Notes under the pieces: generated by a model | Database searches by the model: none | The model's input: only the letters and a program-made list of their open reading frames with translations | What the model was told of the DNA's origin: nothing | Made by a program: the position numbers and the translations under genes | Shown here: positions 56,401-64,000 of the stretch, one piece after another | Position numbering within the stretch: the stretch's first letter is position 1 | How the letters are laid out: the number at the start of each line of letters is the position of its first letter | Source: Istiophorus platypterus | Lineage: Eukaryota > Chordata > Actinopteri > Istiophoriformes > Istiophoridae | Length of the DNA stretch: 64,000 bases | Assembly (NCBI GenBank): GCA_016859345.1 | Contig: CM029124.1 | Location: forward strand, 14,139,480 to 14,203,479 | Direction of reading: 5' to 3'

Positions 56401-57522
56401 GTGTCCACAGTTTTAAACTCCCTGATAATGATTTGGGGTATAATCATCTAAATACATTTATTTTTCAAACTTGACAAATTAAAATTTAATATAGTAGCAA
56501 AGTAAAATGAAATTGTCCTGTTCTCTTAGTTTTAATTCTATTTAAAGACAACAAAATATCTTAAAATAAACTTTGCTTTTGGTTAAGGGATTTGTCTTAA
56601 AGAGAAGGAAAATAAAATTGCCAAATAAAATTGTAAATTTTGATCTGACCTTGCTTTGGATAGTAACACGCTGAATTCTAAAATACAATTGGTAAGTTTT
56701 GCCACGCATTTGAAAAGAATCAGAGTTTGATCACATTATTAGTTATAATTTTAAAGTCTTTCCTCTGAAAATTTTCATACACTATAATAATGTGCAGTGA
56801 TATTTCCACATATCTATAGGTCAATACAAAGACAATAAGGAACATTCAGTTCGAACAACAGATTGCTGTCAATTAGTGTTTCCACCTCAGGGTGAGGAGG
56901 GTTCCACTAAAGCATTTTTGTCCCTCAGGATGGGATTTTCATGGGAAACACTCAAAACCATTAGGGATGACTAATCCTTACCTCGTTGTAGCGAGCGATG
57001 AGCGGCTGTCGGGAAGCTATTGTAGTAGTGCCGTCCATTTTCAGGTACGAGTAGTTATTCTCCCTCACAAACACCTCCAAGATGTCCAACATCTGGAAAG
57101 GAGGGAGACAATAAAGACAGTGGAGAGGCAGTAAGCAAAGGAAGATGGGAAGGGAAACAGAAAGAGGGAGAGAGGGGCTGAGGGCTGAGGTTAGGATTAT
57201 CTCTAAAAGGATTAGAGCAGATTAATATTACATGGACAGAGATACCGACAGGGAGGGTCTCAGGTTCCCTCTGAGGTATAATCTCATTGGTATTGACTGC
57301 AACAGCTGGGGCCTCTCTCACTCACTCTCTTACTCCCTCACACACACACACAGACACACACGGTTCTACAAGCACATCGATTGTAGGTAGCCATCAGCAA
57401 ACAAACAGACAACATTTACATAAACTATGGTAAAGATTTAGAAATATCATGTCTTGCCTATGAAAAAAAATCCATCTAAGGGCAATACTAAAGACTAATG
57501 TGTGTATATATGAGTATATATA

Positions 57523-57566
<44 letters not shown>

Positions 57567-57652
57567 TATATACACACACACACATAGATCCACACACACA
57601 GATATATATACACATATATATACACACACATCTATCTATCTATCTCTCTCTT

Positions 57653-57722
<70 letters not shown>

Positions 57723-58957
57723 TATATACATACACACACACACACATATATACATATACACATATACACAAACAGTGTGTGTGTCTGTGTGTAAACTGCC
57801 ATTTTAGCAAAATGATCCAGACCTGTCTAGACTGAGTGAAGAGCAGGACTCTGTGCCCCTGTTTGAGCCAGAGACGCAGCAGTGACTCCACCACTATCAG
57901 CTTGCCTGAGCGTTTCCAGAAGCCAAAGTGTTCCTCCTCAGTTAGCTGGTCCTCTGGGATTCCCCTCAGCATCCGGGGACCGCCAGAGAAAAGGTCAGGG
58001 TGGTTACAGATCTTACGTAGCGCTATCAAACCAGAGAACACCTGACAAGCACAAAAAAAAGAAAGAGGAACAAAGTTTCTTAAACAGACTGTTTCATCAT
58101 GAACACAAAATTGGCAACAGGTGACAAAACTGGTATAAAGGGTTGGCAGATTTCACTGCATTTTACAGCATTGCACCTTTAAACAAATAAACACATTTAC
58201 TTTAGTCTACAGGAAAGAGTAACATAATTTATTTACGGACAATAAAAGCTGTGTTTCTTGATGAAGCCCAATAGTCACTGCATTAGTAATGGTGGGTAAT
58301 GGACTGAGAGTGACCACTGAATATATCTATAAGAGCATGTGTGCATGTGCGTGTGCGTGTGTGTGTGTGTGTATATGCACAATGTGCCGTGGTCACCCTG
58401 GTTCTCCAACCGCGTCCATTTGGTCAGTGGTGATAAATGATCAAGTCTCTTTCTCCAGGGTCTGGCTAATGTGAGAAGACCAACTGTACAACATCCTTAC
58501 AGACAGCATCTTAAAGAATACTAAAGTCAAGCTATTAGGAGTTTGATCAAATTTACGTCGCAAAAAAATATAGACGTCAGTGATGATCTTAAAATCTACA
58601 AAAGTGAATTAAAAAAAAAAAACAAAACAACAAACAAACCACAAATGCGTCTAGGTGAGAAAACTGAACCAAAATTCTAGAGTTAGAGAGGTCAATAATG
58701 AATAAGTAAAGACTTATTCCTTGAAGCCTTCTCGAACAAGAAATGTGCCCTCCTTGTCCTTGTAATGCAGCATCGGTCAACACAAAGAGCCCGAATGGAC
58801 AAAGCATTAAAAACCACAGGGACCCCACTTTCACTATCAAAGGGAGGCTTACCTGCATGTCCCCATTTAGTATCTGGTAGACCTCTTTGGAATCTAAGAA
58901 GCTCTGATACACCTGCCGCTGTTCCTCTGTCAATCTGCAAAACAAAACCTACAAACA

Positions 58958-59012
<55 letters not shown>

Positions 59013-62000
59013 CAATGTAAGAGACGTGAGCATCAGTTTTAAAGCCCCTTGATGAAGTGCAGTGTGCAAAAAAAAAACAGAAATTAGAGGGAAGCTAAGT
59101 ATTTTTTGGAGCCACTGCTGTCCTGAGGGACTGACTTAATGAACTGAAGTGGACTGAGGAGTCATTCAGCATCAACCATGAGGACAGACCAGAGACCAGC
59201 CACCTTAATGAATACCTGCCCCTTTTACTTTACTAGGACTTTATTAGCTGGCTTCATCTGACAAGGGCCATGCACATGAATCAAATACTCCTTAGACGTG
59301 GCGCATACAGTCGCATCCAATCAGATAAACACCTCCCCAGTTAAGAGATCCAGGCATGAGAGGCTGGTCAATACATAGACAGAACAGGGTCAAATGTCTT
59401 AAGAGTATGATGAATACCTGTTCATTTTTGTCAGGTAAGGAGAGGTTGGCCTTGACGTCTGCCTTCATTCTTCTGAGCAGGTAAGGATTTATGGTGTCCC
59501 TCAGTACACATGCGCACTTAAACGCTGTCTGGACCTGAAAATAAACAACAGTTTAATCTTTTAGAATAAGAAATTACCTTGAAAACAAAAGGAGCATTCA
59601 GCTCAGTGTCAGCTCAGTGTCAAACAAACACTCACACCTGTTAGTCTAAGTGTTTCCTATGGCATGATTGTCGTTTAGCCCCTTTTCCGCCCTCTATGAT
59701 CACTTCCCTCATATTGCTGTCCCTCTCAGCAGTACAAGGCATTAAACATTGATCAGAGTACTGTCGGTCTCGGGGGACAGAGTCCTCCTCTTTCATCTGT
59801 ATTACTGGCCAGCTCCATTGGAAACAGAAGTGGAGCTTTAGAAACACTCGTCTCCACCCTAGGCTGGGAGCCGCGCTGCAAATGGCATGCTACACCTTTT
59901 CCAGAGTCAGTGCTTAAGGTCAGTTAGCCCTTTAAACATTAACTCACCAGGGGTCCACAGAGGGATCAAAGATACCCTCTGCAAGGCCGGAGGGGTGAAT
60001 AACATGGTGGGATTTTGGGCTCAATGGGGGTTAGAGTGGAAAAGAAGAGGAGGGCAGCGGATGATCCAGGTATCCCTGCACAAGCTGCTAGTGGATTATC
60101 AAGGGGGTGAAAACGTATGCTTCAGTAATTGATCCCACATCCACATGCTCACGCAGCCCCACCCCAAACACACTTTTTTGCATACATCTGCATATACATG
60201 CACATACACAAGAACAACCAAGGGCCTGCTTGCTGCTCTGAGAATTTTGAGAGGATAAGGATAAAGCATCAGAGCTTAGCCCTCTCTGACCATTTAATAA
60301 CATTAATAATTAGTAAAGGTTTTTATTATCGACAGCGGAAGAAGCATCAATAGCTGGCTTAAATAATTAAATTCATACAGTCAGTGGGTTATTAACGACT
60401 GAACTCTAATGACAAAGGGGTACAATTTAGCTCACTGGCTCTCCACTTTAGCCTCTCCCTTTCTCTCACACACTAGGGATAGACTGAAGTTCCTTTGCAT
60501 GGATCTACATTATCCTGCACCTCAACTTAATGGCTCTGTTGTTGCTGTAGCGCACGTTCGGACCGGTTTCCATCTAGCTCTCAAAAATTGTGCGTATGTG
60601 CATGTGAAACGCTAGTGTTGTTAGGAGAGCTGTATTAATTGATGACTTTTTGTTGTATGTATACTATGCATCCCTTTTCTCCGCTTCCTATTTACTTATT
60701 AATAGGAATTAGCCAAGTAGCTCTTTGTTTTATTTTTAAAGTAACTTTACTTAAAAAAAAAACAACAAAACACACACACTTTTTCTTTTACCTTTAAATA
60801 AAAATGTTCATATTAAATCAAATTGTACAATCTAAAAAAAAAAAAGTTAAAGGACAATGACACTCCTATGGTCAGTCTTTACACTACATTTCACCTTTGC
60901 TTTTATGTTTTCAAAATAGCTTCCAAGTATCAAATTAGGTTCCGAATGGTTCCAAACTGAGGAGAAGTATTTAAGGGCAAATCCTACTGTGCATGTGGTT
61001 GCTCCAGTACCTGTACAGGTGAGGCATTGCTGTATCCCCCCATGGTAATCGGCACAGAGAACTGCTCCATGAACACAGGTAATGTCCCCAGTTTGCCAGG
61101 GAAGACAAAGTCAAACAGAGACCACAGCTCCTTCAAATTGTTCTGCATGGGAGAGCCTGACAGGATGAACCTGTGGGGAGTACGAAACTAGAGAAAGGGA
61201 AGAGACAATGATACTTATTAAATCCTAAATCATGAATTGATGTTTTAGCAGATTTTTGTTGCAATATATGGATGAATGGCAGTATACAACTAAGAGCCAA
61301 AGGTAGGAAAACAAATCCGAAACAATGCTGAATATGTGCCTTTACGCCAGAGAAATGTACGATAAAATGTAGAACTTTGGAGGGGGAGAAGCCACATTAT
61401 TACTACAATTTTTAAAGCAGGTATTTCTCTTTGAACCTTCCGCAGTTTATTCCTACACAACAGCTACTACTACTACTGACTGGACTCTTCAAGTGCAGTG
61501 GTTAAAATCGGTGTGTTCATGAATGTGTGTGAACAATACCTGTTTACAGGCAGTGGTAACCCCCGCATTTGGATTCCTGATCTTATGGCCCTCATCCAGT
61601 ATAATATAGTGCCAATCATATCGCTGTAAGGCGTCTTGCATATTCCTCACAGCTGAATATGAGGTTATCAGGATACCCTGACATGATGCTATCTCTGGAA
61701 TGAGCCTTTCCTGCAACAAAAAAAATAAAACAGAGGCATGGACCTCATCAGTACAGGTTTTCGTCAGTACAATTCCTAATCATCTCAGGTATCCTGTACT
61801 TTAAGAGTGTCCATGTGGTTTGAGCAGGGGAGAGGGGAAGAGGAGAAAAGGTTTTGCTGCACAAACAGATCTCTAGTGCCCCCCAGAGGAAAAAAAAAAA
61901 TCAGTAGAGCAACTTTGTACCTAAATTATTAAAATCCAACACATATAAACACACATTTACCTTGTTGCTGGTGAAGGAACCAGTTTCATGTAGAACAGCC

Positions 62001-62495
62001 ACTCTAAAAGGAGGCCACCAGGTGTGAAACTCCTTCACCCACTGATGCATGACTGTAGCTGGGCACACAATGACTGTGGGACCAAGACCAGCATACCTAA
62101 AACCAAACACAGACAAAAGAGACATGTTTAATCACAAAATTGTGATTTAGATGGGTAACCAAGGGAACTAAAGATTCATAAAAAGTTTAATTTCATTAGA
62201 AAATTATAGAAAATAAAGTTTTTTACCTGATAAGTCAAAGTATGAAAATGTGCATAACTTGCATGTACAATATGTGATGCATTCTGGTATATGAAAAACA
62301 GAGTAATCTGACTGTCCAACTACAAAGTCCAACTCTGCTGCTCATCTCATTCTCCGTACCTTATAAATGAATCACAGAAGGTGCATGACCATACCCTCAG
62401 GTCCACAGTGAAGATTTACAAGAGCTTTGCGAACCGAAAAAACACACACACACGCACACATGCACGCACACACACAGACACAGACACACACACAG

Positions 62496-62527
<32 letters not shown>

Positions 62528-64000
62528 AGATACTAATGGGCTGGTATGTACCTCTGCCTGGTGAAAGCTATTGATACTGTGCCATAATTGAGTTTGCAAG
62601 CAATCAATTTGTGGGGGTCTATAGCAGACAGAGTATTGACCATCTGGGAGGCTCCACCTCCTATGTGCATGAGTGTCGTTTGTGCCGTAAAAAACACATT
62701 ACTGCCTCATGTTTTCAGTGGTGGATTTGTTGTTCCACACCTGCTCCATTCCCACTTCATGAGCTCAAATTCCCTCTAAATCTGCATGAGAACACTGACT
62801 CCTCTAATGCTAACACACTCTCAAATACACACGCAGAGTCAGTCTTTTCTCTGATGTCTGAAGTAAGAAAGTGAAGAGTCTGATAATTGAAACATCTTTA
62901 ATAATTCAGATGAACACTCTCAAGCAGAAATCCCCCTAATCAAATATTCAAACCACACAGACACACAGTCTCTGGCCACAGTTTGTTTGTTTGTGTGTCT
63001 GTGTGTGTTTGTCTGTACCTGTAGTTGGATCCTCTAGTCCTCAGTTTGCTGTAGCTCAGTCCAGCCAGAAAGCTGATGACCTGGATGGTTTTACCCAATC
63101 CCATCTCATCTCCCAGGATGCCGCCTGCCTGCTGACAGTGGAGTTCCCACATCCACCTCACTCCTGTCTGCTGGTACCTGACATTGTGATATAAACATAT
63201 GCAAAAACATCAAACACAGAACTGAAACCGTGGACACTGAAATGCACCTACAGTACATGACATGGTGGCCTTTTAATTGGACCATATTTCAATTGAAATC
63301 TGGTTTAAGTCTCTTGGTCGGTGTGCAGCCACACTTTTCAGGTGTCAGGCAATGGTCTACAGCTGATCCTGTAGTTTCAAACGAGAATGAAATTTCATAC
63401 AGGACTTAACTTGTATTAGATCATTATTATTTTTAGTAATATACTCCAAGCAGAACAGACACAGAATTTGGGAAAAACTGTGAAACATGGTGCTTGGAGA
63501 AAGACAAGTTCAGATAATATCAATAAAAGTTGTAATGAAAACTGCAAACAGAATTAGGGACCTCTGGCTGGGCAAAACTATATTTATCAAAAAACAAAAG
63601 ACAGCCAAAATTAATATTACAGGTGACTATTTGTCATCTATTGCAGCTGTAAATGAACGAGATTAATGGTGTCCTGATCAAACTATCTTTGGTTGATCAG
63701 TGTCATTTCAGTGTAAAGGTCTTTCACAGCAAATGGGGGATGTAGAGCAATATACCAGAAAAAGAGTACAAAGAATCTTTATAGCTAAAAACAATAATTT
63801 AAGAACATTTCTAGATGACTGTATGGATATTTGAGATAACTCTAAATCCTTACATCAAACTTACTTGTAAAGTTTTTTCCAGAGGAAACCAGGCACCTTG
63901 AAGCCTTCATCGAACTCTGCATCACTATCATCTGTAAGCTCTTCACCTCTTTCTTTCTTCTCCTCCCTTTCTCGAAGACGTTGTCGCTTCCATCTCCTAG
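53481..64000 (-). CDS. ercc6: ERCC6 (CSB), SWI2/SNF2 repair ATPase, C-terminal 996 residues
   Basis: Cockayne syndrome B protein is a DNA-dependent ATPase that acts on stalled RNA polymerase II in transcription-coupled repair. Its 5' end lies beyond 64000. Sixteen minus-strand exons join in phase: 64000-63865 (partial), 63177-63019, 62096-61961, 61710-61540, 61187-61011, 59534-59418, 58948-58853, 58041-57823, 57092-56982, 56350-56231, 55965-55871, 55388-55243, 55080-54469, 54372-54204, 54110-54032 and 53930-53481. Helicase motif I is DEMGLGKT (63087-63110), motif II DEGH (61585-61596), motif III LSGSPMQN, and the second lobe has LLTTKVGGLGVNLTG, DPDWNPSTD and ARERAWRIGQ. The C-terminus keeps KRFGQKKNS and the ubiquitin-binding region LLVDLRNFVAFQA, ending in IWRLKEHFR. 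The exon 55080-54469 encodes a polar, poorly conserved linker. No piggyBac (PGBD3) sequence is seen in the introns present. Confidence 0.97.
57503..57775. repeat. Compound TA/CA/TCTA microsatellite in an ERCC6 intron
   Basis: Mixed TA and CA runs with a short atct block end about 50 bases from the donor of the exon 58041-57823. Confidence 0.95.
58960..59011. repeat. (CA)n microsatellite beside an ERCC6 splice acceptor
   Basis: On the minus strand this is a (GT)n run that ends within about 20 bases of the acceptor (tttgtgtttgtag) of exon 58948-58853. It therefore replaces much of the normal pyrimidine tract. Confidence 0.95.
59535..61010. other. ERCC6 intron
   Basis: I see no exon, RNA gene or recognisable mobile element here. 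It has short A-rich runs (for example 60749-60766 and 60832-60845) only. Confidence 0.5.
62440..62522. repeat. (CA)n compound microsatellite in an ERCC6 intron
   Basis: CA repeats are interrupted by gc and ga units, in the intron between the exons at 63019-63177 and 61961-62096. Confidence 0.95.
63178..63864. other. ERCC6 intron
   Basis: No feature is recognised in this AT-rich intron. Confidence 0.5.

Noticed and set aside
59640..60620. Short open frames in the ERCC6 intron
   Set aside because: They are below 85 codons, lack similarity and splice context, and interrupt an in-phase ERCC6 exon join.

Overview
The window is nuclear DNA from a bony fish. The evidence is intron-rich vertebrate genes with GT-AG splicing, abundant CA, TA and TC microsatellites, and two copies of an interspersed repeat that I recognise from percomorph (spiny-rayed) fishes. 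The gene order WDFY4, LRRC18, VSTM4, CEFIP (C10orf71), DRGX, ERCC6 matches human chromosome 10q11.23. Most assignments therefore rest on both protein similarity and synteny. Family comparisons come from memory, because no searches could be run.

Layout. Bases 1-14212 (+) carry the 3' half of WDFY4: the pre-BEACH PH-like domain, the BEACH domain and the C-terminal WD40 repeats. LRRC18 lies antisense inside one of its introns (2116-2913, -). VSTM4 (17226-25370, -) is convergent with WDFY4. Its last intron holds a TA microsatellite of nearly 1.9 kb. CEFIP (27790-39260, -) is one coding exon of about 11.5 kb, preceded by a predicted noncoding exon near 41.4-41.55 kb. A 2-bp insertion in its tandem repeat breaks the reading frame. 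DRGX (45930-50475, -) is complete in six coding exons, with a paired-like homeodomain and an OAR motif. ERCC6/CSB (53481 to beyond 64000, -) is present from just before helicase motif I to its stop codon.

The genes are physically linked but functionally unrelated: dendritic-cell antigen cross-presentation (WDFY4), a testis LRR protein (LRRC18), an Ig-family membrane receptor (VSTM4), a muscle Z-disc protein (CEFIP), sensory-neuron fate (DRGX) and transcription-coupled repair (ERCC6). I found no prokaryotic-type systems, CRISPR arrays, tRNA or rRNA genes, or intact transposons. The items most worth a second look are two identical TAAT-CGG-ATTA palindromes in the DRGX promoter and intron, the very long fish CEFIP with 5-residue and 9-residue repeats and a frameshift, the ITIM/ITSM-like tail of VSTM4, and the TA array sitting where a VSTM4 exon seems to be missing.
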